Shown piece by piece: positions 42,037 through 50,749 of a stretch of 64,000 nucleotides of DNA. The stretch spans positions 2,622,001-2,686,000 of the forward strand of contig NC_016935.1 of the NCBI RefSeq assembly GCF_000250655.1, in the 5' to 3' direction. Made by a program: the position numbers and the translations under genes. The notes beneath the pieces are model-generated. The model did not search any database. It was given only the letters and a program-made list of their open reading frames with translations, and had not been told where the DNA came from. The stretch's first letter is position 1, and each line of letters begins with the position of its first letter. This stretch comes from Paenibacillus mucilaginosus 3016 (GTDB taxonomy: Bacteria > Bacillota > Bacilli > Paenibacillales > NBRC-103111).

Positions 42037-43275
42037 TTATAGCTCGCCCTTGAAGGCGGATGCCTCTCTTGGCTTCACGGAAGCGGAAGAGGGCATCCGG
42101 CAGAGCCGCTCCGAGAATACGTGTCCCCACACGGAGACGAGAATGAGAACGGCGGCGGCAAGGGCAGCCAGCAGGAGCGCCGATACATACCCGGCGAAGA
42201 TGAAGAGCAGCAGCAGTGCGGCTGCGCCGGTGATATAGGGGGAGGGGACCACCCCCGCCGCCACTTTCATGAAGAGCGCATTGCCGAGCAGGAACAGCGC
42301 CGGCCCTCCCAGCATCATCGCGGCCGCTATCGGACCCGGATGCTCCAGCGGGTGGGCGAGAAGCAGTTCCCCTGCTACGGCGGTCAGGATAATGCCCGCA
42401 ACCAGCAGCAGATGGGTATAGGTGTAAGCCGAACGGGCCAGTCTGCCCGGGTCGGCGGAATGGGCGATGAGATGATGTCCGGTCTTGGAGGTGGCGTCGA
42501 AGTAGATCCACCATAAGGCGACCGTGACGATAAAGGCTGCGGCAAAAGCGGCCGCCGTGGGGAGAGTCCACGCAGACTCAGCAAATGTGACGCCCATTAG
42601 CAGGATGGACTCGCCGAGAGCGATGATAATGAACAGGCCGCACCTCTCGGCCATGTGAGAGCCTTCGACGTCCCATACAGAAGTGGGCGTTCTGCCAAGC
42701 AGCGGCACCCAGAAGCCGAGAGAGGGGGCGGCATATTCCACAAGAAGCGCGACCGCCCACAGCGCAAGCCGGTACGAATCCTCTGCGAATGCTCCTGTGA
42801 TCCAGAATATTCCCGATACACACATCCACAGTAAAATGCGGACAAAATTAACCCGGAGCTCCTGGAGCCCCTTGTGAATCATCCCAATGGCGAAAGCGGT
42901 CCGGCCTACTTGAAAGAGCACATACGCTGCAGCGAAATAGAGCCCCCTGGACTCGAACGCCTCGGGTATGGAAGCCGACAGGATCAGGCCCAGCAGCATC
43001 AGCCCGATGAGCATGAGACGCACCGGCAGCGTCTCGGGATTCAGCCAGTTGATCACCCAGGCCGTGAAGATCCAGACCCACCATACGGCCATCGTCAGAA
43101 GCACCAATTGCACGGCACCGTGCATCGACATCTCTTCGAGGAACGAATGGGAGAGCTGGGTGACGGCAAAGACGAAAATCAGATCAAAAAACAATTCGAT
43201 AAAGGAGACTTTCCCCGAGTCGCTGTTCCCCCTGCTGCGCAGCAGGCCCGCTTGCGAAGGCCGCTTCATCATCAT
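42037..43275 (-). CDS. ltrA: Low-temperature requirement A (LtrA) family membrane protein
   Basis: This membrane protein has 413 residues from the ATG at 43275. Three ATG codons in a row follow GGAGG, and the second or third may be used because the first is only 3 bases away. About ten or more hydrophobic segments are seen. LtrA hallmarks are VSFIELFFDLIFVFAVTQLS near the start, HMAERCGLFIIIALGESIL in the middle and the ALWWIYFD phrase. In Listeria the family was linked to growth in the cold, but its biochemical role is unknown. It lies downstream of an isochorismatase-like gene on the same strand, separated by a terminator hairpin. Confidence 0.85.
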   Translation of the reverse strand: MMMKRPSQAGLLRSRGNSDSGKVSFIELFFDLIFVFAVTQLSHSFLEEMSMHGAVQLVLLTMAVWWVWIFTAWVINWLNPETLPVRLMLIGLMLLGLILSASIPEAFESRGLYFAAAYVLFQVGRTAFAIGMIHKGLQELRVNFVRILLWMCVSGIFWITGAFAEDSYRLALWAVALLVEYAAPSLGFWVPLLGRTPTSVWDVEGSHMAERCGLFIIIALGESILLMGVTFAESAWTLPTAAAFAAAFIVTVALWWIYFDATSKTGHHLIAHSADPGRLARSAYTYTHLLLVAGIILTAVAGELLLAHPLEHPGPIAAAMMLGGPALFLLGNALFMKVAAGVVPSPYITGAAALLLLFIFAGYVSALLLAALAAAVLILVSVWGHVFSERLCRMPSSASVKPREASAFKGEL

Positions 43276-43294
43276 ATTCCTCCCCGGATGCTGC

Positions 43295-43318
43295 AAAAAG
43301 GACAGTCTGACACTGTCC
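43295..43318 (-). terminator. Terminator after the isochorismatase-like gene (minus strand)
   Basis: On the minus strand GGACAG and CTGTCC enclose a 7-base loop and are followed by TTTTT. It separates this gene from ltrA. Confidence 0.7.
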
Positions 43319-43343
43319 TCTTCGGAATCTACATTCAAACATC

Positions 43344-43985
43344 TTATTTTCCTTCATGCCCGCCGAACATGGTGTGGGCGTAGAATACGCCTGCGCCGTA
43401 AGCGCCGCTGTGCTGCAGAGCGATATCCATCACCGCGTCGTAAGTCTCTTGTCTTGCCCAGTCGCGCTGATACTCGAGAAGCACCGACTGCCACGTTACC
43501 GGAATCGCTCCGGCTTGGATCATCCGCTGAATGGACGTATTGTGAGCCTCAACCGTGGTTCCTGCGGAAGCATCGGTAACAATGTACACCTCGTAGCCTT
43601 CCTTCAGCGCGGCGATAGTCGGGAAGGCAAGACATACTTCGGTCCACAGCGCGGCAATGACAAGCTTCTTGCGGCCGGTTGCCTTCACGGCGGCTACGAA
43701 GTTTTCGTCTTCCCACGAATTCATGCTGGTCCGGTCGATGGGCTTGTATTCAGGGAACACTTCCTGAATGTGGGGGTGAATCGGACCCGAGAACGATTCA
43801 GCCGCTACGGTTGTGAGAATGATCGGAGCATGGAATACCTTCGCCGTTTTGGCCAGGCCTACCGCATTGTTGATAATGGCTTGCCGGTCCGCGCTTTGCA
43901 CACCGAACAGCATCTGGGGCTGGTGGTCGATCAGAATAATCGCCGAGTTATCGCCTGTGAGCAAGTCGGTCTTGTCATTAAACAT
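43344..43985 (-). CDS. Isochorismatase-family hydrolase (YcaC-like)
   Basis: The 213-residue cytoplasmic hydrolase starts at the ATG at 43985, with GGGAG 7 bases upstream; the long extension to 44174 has no support. The isochorismatase fold is shown by the early catalytic Asp in AIILIDHQPQ, a conserved Lys later, and the catalytic Cys in the phrase LVIAALWTEVCLAFPTIAA. This pattern is closest to YcaC-type hydrolases of unknown substrate. Substrate and pathway are not indicated by neighbours. Confidence 0.85.
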   Translation of the reverse strand: MFNDKTDLLTGDNSAIILIDHQPQMLFGVQSADRQAIINNAVGLAKTAKVFHAPIILTTVAAESFSGPIHPHIQEVFPEYKPIDRTSMNSWEDENFVAAVKATGRKKLVIAALWTEVCLAFPTIAALKEGYEVYIVTDASAGTTVEAHNTSIQRMIQAGAIPVTWQSVLLEYQRDWARQETYDAVMDIALQHSGAYGAGVFYAHTMFGGHEGK

Positions 43986-44280
43986 AAGTATTCTCCCTAC
44001 TTTCCGGAATTTGGTTACAACAGATCTGCTGCCTTGCCTGGGGAACGGCTGTTGTATGTAACCATAGTAGGAAAACCCGCAAAAACGAGCAATCCTCATT
44101 TTCCTATACGATCTATAGAAGAAACTTATACGTTTGGAAGCAGGCGGGCGGGTCCCCTGTTCGGGCGGACACATTAGTTTTTTCTATGTATGGTATAGTC
44201 AAAGCTTTATTGATGGATGGGGAGCCGGATACTACAATTGCATGTAAATCGTCTGAATTTATTGCATAGTCGAGGGAGGG

Positions 44281-44466
44281 ATGACATCGATGTGGGGTTC
44301 CATGCTGCTTGCTCTGGGCACCGGTCTTGTGATCGGACTTGTTTTTCAGTCGCTTCGGATTCCATCTCCCGCGCCGCCCTTCTTGGGTCTGCTGGGCCTT
44401 CTGGGTATGTTCCTGGGCCAGAATGCAGTGCCGTGGGTCAAAGCGTGGCTGAGCCATCATTCATGA
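44281..44466 (+). CDS. XapX-domain small membrane protein
   Basis: This is a 61-residue protein with two membrane segments (about 5-24 and 33-50). It has the XapX pattern of a Gly-rich first helix followed by the Pro-containing RIPSPAPPFLGLLGLLGMFLG. XapX proteins are poorly understood and may take part in transport. The start at ATG 44281 follows GAGGGAGG with a short spacer. It is 41 bases upstream of the amidohydrolase gene and probably cotranscribed with it. Confidence 0.75.
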   Translation: MTSMWGSMLLALGTGLVIGLVFQSLRIPSPAPPFLGLLGLLGMFLGQNAVPWVKAWLSHHS

Positions 44467-44507
44467 GCGGCGATTACAAAAAAGACCGTTAAAGGAGATG
44501 CAAAAGG

Positions 44508-46343
44508 ATGACTCTGGAACCAAATGCAGTAGAGGCGGATCTGTTGATCTACAATGCCAACATCGTAACCATGGATGAATCCAACCCGACAGCTACCGCT
44601 GTGGCTGTCAAAGGGGACCGGTTCCTGGCCGTGGGCAGCGACTCCGACATCATGCGCTACCAAGGACCGGCCACACGCATGGTCGACGGGAACAAGCGGC
44701 TGCTCATTCCGGGGCTGAACGATTCCCACATTCACCTGATCCGCGGAGGCCTGAACTATAACCTGGAGCTGCGGTGGGATGGCGTTCCCTCGGTTGCGGA
44801 TGCCCTGCGCATGCTGAAGCAGCAGGTGGACCGTACGCCGGCCCCGCATTGGGTGCGTGTGGTAGGCGGATGGACGGAGTTCCAGTTCAAGGAGCGCCGG
44901 ATGCCGACGCTGGAGGAGATCAACCGGATCGCCCCGCACACGCCGGTCTTCATTCTGAATCTGTACCGCCAGGCATTTTTGAACCAAGCGGCTCTGCGGG
45001 TCGTCGGCTATACGAAGGACAGCCCCAACCCTCCGGGCGGAGAGATTCAGCGCGACAGCAACGGCAATCCGACAGGGATGCTCATTGCCCGACCCAACGC
45101 CACCATCCTGTATGCCACTCTCGCCAAGGGACCGAGACTCTCGTACGAGGATCAGATGAACTCCACGCGGTTGTTCATGCGGGAGCTGAACCGGTTCGGG
45201 CTTACCAGCGTCATCGACGCAGGCGGCGGCTTTCAGAACTACCCGGATGACTATCAGGTCTTTGCGGAGCTGGACCGGCGCGGGGAGATCACGGTCCGCA
45301 CCGCTTACAATCTGTTCACGCAGCATCCGAATCACGAGCTGGAGGATTTTCAGTCGTGGACGTCCACCACACAGCCTTATACCGGCAGTCCCTACTACCG
45401 GCATAATGGCGCCGGGGAGATGCTGGTCTACAGCGCAGCGGACTTCGAGGATTTCGTCGAGCCCCGTCCGGAGCTGCCGGCCGTCTTGGAAGACGAGCTG
45501 TATTCGGTGACGCATCACCTGGTTCAGCAACGCTGGCCGTTTCGTCTACATGCGACGTACGGCGAGTCGATCTCCCGTTTTCTCGACGTATTCGAGCGCG
45601 TGAACAAGGACGTTCCATTCAAGGACCTGCGCTGGATCCTGGATCATGCCGAAACGATTCATGAGAAGGACCTCGAACGCGTCGTCGCGCTCGGCGGTGC
45701 CATTGCCGTTCAGAACCGCATGGCCTTCCAGGGCGAATATTTCGTTGACCGGTACGGAGCGCAAGCGGCTGAAGAAGCCCCGCCGATCACCAAAATGCTG
45801 ACGGCCGGATTGCATGTAGGCGTGGGGACAGATGCCACGAGGGTAGCCAGTTACAACCCGTGGGTTTCGCTGTACTGGCTCGTGACCGGCAAGACGCTGG
45901 GCGGACTCCGTCTGTATCCCGAATCGAACAGGGTGGACCGTCACCAGGCTCTCCGGATGTACACGGCAGGCAATGCCTGGTTCTCCAAGGAAGAGGACGT
46001 CAAAGGTCAGATCAAAGCGGGGCAGTATGCGGACTTGTCGTTCCTGACGGACAATTTCTTCCAGGTGGCCGAGGAAGAGATCAAGGGGATCGAATCGGTC
46101 CTGACCGTTGTAGGCGGCAGGATTGTGTACGGCACGCGCGAGTACCAGAAGCTGTCGCCGCCGGCCCCGAAGGCAAGCCCCGACTGGGCGCCGCACAACT
46201 TCTTCGGGGGCTATTACAGCGGACCCGGGTATGGAGGGGGCAGCTCGGCGGTTCAGGCCCCCGCGCACAACAAGCTGCATCACCGGGGCTGCCACCATCA
46301 CCACGGCAGCGGCTTCTGCGACCTGGACTGCTTTGTGTTCTAG
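44508..46343 (+). CDS. Amidohydrolase family protein (YtcJ-like) with Cys/His-rich tail
   Basis: The protein has 611 residues from ATG 44508 behind AAAGGAG. It belongs to the amidohydrolase-3 (YtcJ) group, with the beta-sandwich start LLIYNANIVTMDESNPTATA, the metal-binding HxH in NDSHIHLIRGG, a conserved region WILDHAETIHEKDL, and GVGTDATRV near residue 440. Residues from about 590 form an unusual ending with clustered His and Cys (HHRGCHHHHGSGFCDLDC), likely a metal site or a tail for another partner. It is flanked by XapX upstream and a CDGSH protein 35 bases downstream. The reaction is unknown; amide or ester hydrolysis is the family's usual chemistry. Confidence 0.82.
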   Translation: MTLEPNAVEADLLIYNANIVTMDESNPTATAVAVKGDRFLAVGSDSDIMRYQGPATRMVDGNKRLLIPGLNDSHIHLIRGGLNYNLELRWDGVPSVADALRMLKQQVDRTPAPHWVRVVGGWTEFQFKERRMPTLEEINRIAPHTPVFILNLYRQAFLNQAALRVVGYTKDSPNPPGGEIQRDSNGNPTGMLIARPNATILYATLAKGPRLSYEDQMNSTRLFMRELNRFGLTSVIDAGGGFQNYPDDYQVFAELDRRGEITVRTAYNLFTQHPNHELEDFQSWTSTTQPYTGSPYYRHNGAGEMLVYSAADFEDFVEPRPELPAVLEDELYSVTHHLVQQRWPFRLHATYGESISRFLDVFERVNKDVPFKDLRWILDHAETIHEKDLERVVALGGAIAVQNRMAFQGEYFVDRYGAQAAEEAPPITKMLTAGLHVGVGTDATRVASYNPWVSLYWLVTGKTLGGLRLYPESNRVDRHQALRMYTAGNAWFSKEEDVKGQIKAGQYADLSFLTDNFFQVAEEEIKGIESVLTVVGGRIVYGTREYQKLSPPAPKASPDWAPHNFFGGYYSGPGYGGGSSAVQAPAHNKLHHRGCHHHHGSGFCDLDCFVF

Positions 46344-46378
46344 TGTGTACAGGTATGAACCGGAAGGAGGTGGCGTAG

Positions 46379-46573
46379 ATGTCCGATGTGACGGTCAAAG
46401 TCATTGACAATGGTCCGCTCTGTATCACCGGCCTGGTGGACGTGGTGGATGCGGAAGGCAACCGGTTTGAAACGAAGGAAACCTTCATCCTCTGTCGATG
46501 CGGTTTATCCGGCAAAAAACCGTTCTGTGATATGACGCATAAAGGCAAGTTTGAAAGCGCGCCCCGCGCCTAG
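46379..46573 (+). CDS. CDGSH-type iron-sulfur protein
   Basis: The product is a small protein of 64 residues. The cluster-binding motif is C-x-C-x2-S-x3-P-x-C-D-x2-H, seen here as CRCGLSGKKPFCDMTH, which in mitoNEET-like proteins binds a redox-active 2Fe-2S cluster through three Cys and one His. The Gly-Ser of the name motif is replaced by Met-Thr, which is allowed in the family. It starts at ATG 46379 behind GGAGGTGG. It is probably the third gene of the XapX-amidohydrolase operon. Its electron partner is unknown. Confidence 0.85.
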   Translation: MSDVTVKVIDNGPLCITGLVDVVDAEGNRFETKETFILCRCGLSGKKPFCDMTHKGKFESAPRA

Positions 46574-46724
46574 GCCCATGCAGTCATGCCGGAGTGAACG
46601 GCAGGATTCTTAGTACGGTGTACCAGTGCCTCTTGCATACGGCAGTCGTCCTTTGGGGGATGATGCCGGAAGGCAAGGGGCCTTTTCTTTGTCGGGCGGC
46701 CTGGCCTGAGGCACGCGGAACGTC

Positions 46725-46762
46725 AAAAAAGCACACCTCCTCACGTCCGGTGAGGAGGTGCG
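46725..46762 (-). terminator. Terminator after the alpha/beta hydrolase gene (minus strand)
   Basis: On the minus strand an 11-bp perfect stem, CACCTCCTCAC / GTGAGGAGGTG, is followed by TGC and six T. It lies 34 bases after the stop at 46797. The rest of 46574-46796 holds no gene. Confidence 0.85.
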
Positions 46763-46796
46763 CCTGTGCGTGGCAATGGCTTTTCCGCGATTGGCA

Positions 46797-47642
46797 TTAC
46801 GCCAGGGCATCTTTCCCGGCAGGGGAAGCGTGGGGGGATAATCCCAAGTCCAGCTTGTCGTTCAGCCAGTCGAAGGCATAGCCGGCCACCTCTTCCCAGC
46901 CCTCCTGTGCAATAATCCAGTGGGTCCGCTCCGGGAAGGCTTTAAACTCGGTGACCGTACGGGACGATGGTCGGTACAGGCTGAAATTTTTGCGGATGGA
47001 CGCTGCCGTAGTAATCCGGTCTTCTTCTCCCGCAACCAAGAGCAGCGGCCCCCGATTGGCGGGGTTGTAGTTCACGGCAGTGGGGCTCTTGGGGTCAATG
47101 GGAGACAGCGCGGTCTGAAAGAAGATTCGGCTTGTCTCCGGCACGACGTTATCGTGGTATGCCTGTTCCTGCTCCTCTCTGGACAGCAGGTGGACGAAGG
47201 CATACTGGAAGGTGCTGAAGGGCATCAGGTAGGTGGTCTTCCATGGCTTGGACAGAATGCCGAAGACGGACCTTACCGTCGTCGGATACCGTGCAGCGAT
47301 GACCCCTCTTGTCGCCACGGGACTGATCGCGATGCCGGCTGAACCCAAATCCCGGTCCATCAAAATCTGCGTCAGCATGCCGCCATAAGAGTGGCCGATC
47401 AGGATCGGTTTTGACGGCAGGGATTGGATGATGTTCGTGTAGTAAGCGATAAGCTCTTCGAGCTTCAAGGTTCCCAGCCGGGAGGCGGGATGTTTCCGCA
47501 GCTCTGCCGCCTCCTTCTCATGATAAGGCCATGCCGGTGCGATGGTTTGAAATCCCCTGGCTTCAAAGTAGCTTCTCATGAGGCCCCAACTGGATGCGGT
47601 GACAAAAGCTCCATGAATGAACAGAATGACAGGTTTGTTCAT
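46797..47642 (-). CDS. Alpha/beta-fold hydrolase
   Basis: This 281-residue soluble hydrolase has its start at the ATG at 47642, behind AAGGAG. The oxyanion region HGAFVTASSW lies at residues 10-19. The nucleophile Ser is in GHSYGG near residue 84, and the catalytic His is probably in ERTHWI near residue 255. The closest family pattern is that of serine esterases or haloperoxidase-like proteins. The MFS transporter gene lies 50 bases upstream on the same strand without a terminator between, so the two may be cotranscribed. The substrate is unknown. Confidence 0.8.
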   Translation of the reverse strand: MNKPVILFIHGAFVTASSWGLMRSYFEARGFQTIAPAWPYHEKEAAELRKHPASRLGTLKLEELIAYYTNIIQSLPSKPILIGHSYGGMLTQILMDRDLGSAGIAISPVATRGVIAARYPTTVRSVFGILSKPWKTTYLMPFSTFQYAFVHLLSREEQEQAYHDNVVPETSRIFFQTALSPIDPKSPTAVNYNPANRGPLLLVAGEEDRITTAASIRKNFSLYRPSSRTVTEFKAFPERTHWIIAQEGWEEVAGYAFDWLNDKLDLGLSPHASPAGKDALA

Positions 47643-47692
47643 CGATCATGCTCCTTTTTCAATGCATAATGATAGGGTCTTCTTCAACCTTG

Positions 47693-48925
47693 TTACACAT
47701 GAGGAAGGTGTGCGCTTGAACGGTTTGCGCTGCTGGCCTGCCCCTTCCCGTCCAGGCGAATGAACACAGGCACCAGCATGCTTAACCCGAGCAGGGCGGT
47801 TAATACCAGGAACGCTGGGAGATGCCCCGCTGCATCTACCAGAGCGATAGAGAGGATAGGACCGAGCGACGCGCCGATGAACAGCATGAACATATGGAAG
47901 GAGACCGCAATGGCCCGCAGATCACCGGCCAGCTGGCCGATTAATGAGATTAAGGCGGGAAGGGTCACCGCGATTCCCGTGATGAATACGACGCTCATCA
48001 CGATCAGGAACGGCAGGCTGGGCCAGAGTCCGAGCAGCCCGAGACCGATGCAGGCAATCAGAAGTCCGCACCACACCACGTTCTTGACCCCGATCTTCGC
48101 CACCAATCGGCCGTCGAAGAGGGAGACGAACATACCGATGATCCCGACCGCGCGCACCCACAAGATCTCCTGATGACCGAGCCCAAACAGCGGGCTGTTC
48201 AGATAGCTTCCCAGTGTCGCGAAGAATCCGACAAGGGAGATAAAGAGCGTGGCGGAGATGATATAGCACAGCGGCAGGCTTTTCTGTTGAAAGATCGCCG
48301 GAATGCGTCGAAAAGGCGAAAAAAAGCTGCCAACCGCTTTGGGGGCTCCGTCCACGGGGACCAAGCAGGCCACCAGCAGAAAGGAAATCAAGTACCCTGC
48401 CGACAGGAAGTGGAATACGTAAGGCCAGCTGAAATGCAGAACCACCGAGGAGCTGTAGAGCTGTCCCCCGATGCTGGCCATCAAGAATGCCGTGCTGATC
48501 ACCCCGATGGCGCCGACTCTCTTCTCAGGCGGAAACATCTCCATGGCATACGCCAGGACCGAGGGGGGAAACATGGATGCCGCCAGCCCTTGGATGGCCC
48601 GCAGGAAGATCAGCCAGGAGAGGTCACCGGCCGTCCCGATCAGCGGAGTCACCACGGTGAGCAGAAGCAGACCGGACATCATCATTTTCTTCCGGCCGAA
48701 CCGGTCGGAGAGGACCCCGAAGAAGAGACCGCCGCCGGCAAAAGCAAAGGAGAAGGCGCTTCCCGCCCAGGCAGCTTCCGAAGGGGAGACGCGGAATTCT
48801 TCGGCGAACAGCTCCACCAAGGGAATCGTCAAATAGACGGAGGATACGACCAGCAGGGAGCACCAAAATAATATGCCCGTCAGGATAGGGAACTGCGGCG
48901 GTCTGGACAAGGATTCGTTAGCCAA
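47693..48925 (-). CDS. MFS transporter
   Basis: The product has 410 residues and twelve predicted membrane segments. I place the start at TTG 48925 because AGGAGG lies 6 bases before it; the in-frame ATG at 48943 has no ribosome site and would put that AGGAGG inside the gene. The MFS signature between segments 2 and 3 is clear (GVLSDRFGRKKMMMSG), as is the motif MFPPEKRVGAIGVI. It is probably an efflux carrier of the DHA1-like group. It is likely transcribed with the alpha/beta hydrolase. The substrate cannot be predicted. Confidence 0.82.
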   Translation of the reverse strand: MANESLSRPPQFPILTGILFWCSLLVVSSVYLTIPLVELFAEEFRVSPSEAAWAGSAFSFAFAGGGLFFGVLSDRFGRKKMMMSGLLLLTVVTPLIGTAGDLSWLIFLRAIQGLAASMFPPSVLAYAMEMFPPEKRVGAIGVISTAFLMASIGGQLYSSSVVLHFSWPYVFHFLSAGYLISFLLVACLVPVDGAPKAVGSFFSPFRRIPAIFQQKSLPLCYIISATLFISLVGFFATLGSYLNSPLFGLGHQEILWVRAVGIIGMFVSLFDGRLVAKIGVKNVVWCGLLIACIGLGLLGLWPSLPFLIVMSVVFITGIAVTLPALISLIGQLAGDLRAIAVSFHMFMLFIGASLGPILSIALVDAAGHLPAFLVLTALLGLSMLVPVFIRLDGKGQASSANRSSAHLPHV

Positions 48926-49027
48926 AATGAGCCTCCTGTTCATCCGGATATGGATTATTCCGATATAAGTACATTTATCTTAGGGGGCGGGATGACCGGG
49001 TATCAATATCCGCCTTTCTATACTTCA

Positions 49028-49044
49028 TATAGGGATTTCCTATA
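49028..49044. promoter_or_regulatory. Palindrome TATAGG-N5-CCTATA upstream of dps
   Basis: Perfect 6-bp arms at 49028-49033 and 49039-49044 enclose 5 bases. TTTATATA follows at about 49057 and may hold the -10 box. The same arms recur, spaced 14 bases apart, upstream of 49762. Confidence 0.45.
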
Positions 49045-49123
49045 GTGAATTCACCTTTATATACAAGCATAGAACCCTATGCTATTCTATGTTTTGCCAA
49101 ATGACCGAAGGGAGATTTTGTAT

Positions 49124-49561
49124 ATGTACAAACCGCTGTTAGAAGTTCTGAATACCCAGATCGCCAACTGGACGCTCTTGTTCACCAAGCTTCACAATTA
49201 TCATTGGTATGTGAAGGGGCCTCAATTTTTCACGCTTCACCTGAAGTTCGAGGAGCTGTATACGGAAGCGGCCCTGCACGTGGATAATCTGGCGGAGCGC
49301 CTGCTTGCGCTCGGCGGCAGCCCGGTGGCCACACTGCACGAAGTCATTCAGCTCTCTACGGTGAAAGATGCGCGTGGACAGGAGAAAGCCGAAGAAATGG
49401 TGCGTTCCGTCGTCGAGGACTTCGGCATCGTGATCGGCGAGCTGAAGGAAGGCATGAGCCTGGCTTCAGCCGAGGGAGATGAAACTACGGGGGATATGCT
49501 GCTTGCCATCCACAGCTCCCTCGAGAAGCACGTATGGATGCTGCGGTCGTTCCTCGGATAA
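49124..49561 (+). CDS. dps: Dps-family ferritin-like DNA-protection protein
   Basis: The 145-residue protein starts at ATG 49124, after GGGAG; an earlier frame start at 49079 has no support. It has the four-helix ferritin-like pattern and the Dps ferroxidase residues at the subunit interface, in HNYHWYVKGPQFFTLHLKFE (His-His pair) and LHVDNLAERLLALGG (Asp and Glu). Dps proteins form 12-subunit shells that oxidise and store iron and protect DNA from peroxide. It stands alone with its own terminator. The palindrome upstream may be its regulatory site; a PerR box was not recognised. Confidence 0.88.
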   Translation: MYKPLLEVLNTQIANWTLLFTKLHNYHWYVKGPQFFTLHLKFEELYTEAALHVDNLAERLLALGGSPVATLHEVIQLSTVKDARGQEKAEEMVRSVVEDFGIVIGELKEGMSLASAEGDETTGDMLLAIHSSLEKHVWMLRSFLG

Positions 49562-49601
49562 TCGGGGCGGAGCAGGGAAGATACGCCGATATGGCCAAAC
49601 G

Positions 49602-49633
49602 GAAGCCCGGGGAAGTGGTCCCCGGGCTTCTTT
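49602..49633 (+). terminator. Terminator after dps
   Basis: An 11-bp perfect stem, GAAGCCCGGGG / CCCCGGGCTTC, with a 7-base loop is followed by TTT. Confidence 0.75.
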
Positions 49634-49647
49634 GGCTGTGCGGGAGA

Positions 49648-49673
49648 TATAGGATATTCTTATTCCTCCTATA
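49648..49673. promoter_or_regulatory. Inverted repeat TATAGG-N14-CCTATA upstream of the quinone-type operon
   Basis: Arms are at 49648-49653 and 49668-49673. The same hexamer arms with N5 spacing lie upstream of dps. It sits about 90 bases before the operon's first start codon. Confidence 0.4.
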
Positions 49674-49761
49674 GAGAGAAGGGGATGGTTCGCCGTTCCC
49701 TATTTGAATTAAGATGAGAGCAGTGTATCCAAACCATTCGAAACCAAAGGAGAAGGTACCT

Positions 49762-50718
49762 ATGGCAGAACAAGTGAAGACCAAGAAGCCCGTGCTGGAA
49801 GCGGCGGCTCTGAAATTTGCACAGGATACGGCCCATCCCCCGTACCTGTATGATCTGGGGCCTGTGAAAGGGCGCGAAGTCGTAGACGAAGTTCAATCCG
49901 GGAACGTCGCGAAGCTGCCGGTCGATATCCGGGACCTCACCATTGACGGCGGTCCGACGGGACAGGTTTCGGTCAGGATTCTGCGGCCCCAGGGGGTGAC
50001 GAAGAAGCTGCCGGTGATTCTGTACATCCACGGTGCGGGATGGGTCTTCGGCAATGCCCATACGCATGACCGCCTGATCCGTGAGCTTGCCGTCGGTGCC
50101 GAAGCCTGCGTCGTCTTCCCGAACTACAGCCTGTCTCCGGAGGCGAAGTACCCTACCGCGATCGAGGAGATTTATACCGTTCTGCAGTGGGCGGCGGAGA
50201 ATGGAGAAGCGTACGGCCTGGATACGGAACGGCTCACGGTGGCCGGGGACAGCGTCGGAGGCAATATGACCGCGGCCATTACCCTGCTCTCCAAAGAACG
50301 CAAGGGCCCGGCCATCCGTAAGCAGCTGCTGTTCTATCCGGTGACCGATGCCGGTATCGATACCGCGTCGTATCATGAATTCGCCACCGGCTACTTCCTG
50401 CGCAGAGAGGCCATGGCGTGGTTCTGGGAGCAGTATACGACCACTCCGGCTGAAAAAGAGGAGATCTATGCATCGCCGCTTCGTGCCGGTCTGGAACAGC
50501 TGCAGGGCTTGCCGGAAGCGCTGATCATTACGGCTGAGGCGGATGTGCTTCGCGACGAGGGTGAAGCCTATGCGAACAAACTGCGTGAGGCCGGCGTACG
50601 AGTAACAGCCGCCCGGTTCCAGGGGACGATCCATGACTTTGTCATGCTCAATGCGCTCGCGGATACGGCTGCAGCCCGGGGCGCCATCGCACTGGCCAAC
50701 GCTTGGCTGAAGGATTAG
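49762..50718 (+). CDS. Alpha/beta hydrolase of the HSL/Aes esterase family
   Basis: The esterase has 318 residues from ATG 49762, behind AAAGGAG; the frame start at 49714 has no ribosome site. Hormone-sensitive-lipase-type features are the oxyanion motif HGAGWVFG (normally HGGG), the nucleophile GDSVGG near residue 163, and the Asp/His pair in ADVLRDEGEAY and GTIHDF. It is the first gene of a tightly spaced operon with the MhqO-like dioxygenase 31 bases downstream. It probably hydrolyses small esters, and its position suggests a role in detoxifying aromatic compounds. Confidence 0.82.
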   Translation: MAEQVKTKKPVLEAAALKFAQDTAHPPYLYDLGPVKGREVVDEVQSGNVAKLPVDIRDLTIDGGPTGQVSVRILRPQGVTKKLPVILYIHGAGWVFGNAHTHDRLIRELAVGAEACVVFPNYSLSPEAKYPTAIEEIYTVLQWAAENGEAYGLDTERLTVAGDSVGGNMTAAITLLSKERKGPAIRKQLLFYPVTDAGIDTASYHEFATGYFLRREAMAWFWEQYTTTPAEKEEIYASPLRAGLEQLQGLPEALIITAEADVLRDEGEAYANKLREAGVRVTAARFQGTIHDFVMLNALADTAAARGAIALANAWLKD

Positions 50719-50749
50719 GGACACGAGTATACACAGGGGAGAGGTTGTC

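Noticed and set aside
45860-46378. 172-codon plus-strand frame within the amidohydrolase gene
   Set aside because: Out-of-frame overlap with a complete, recognisable protein; no independent support.
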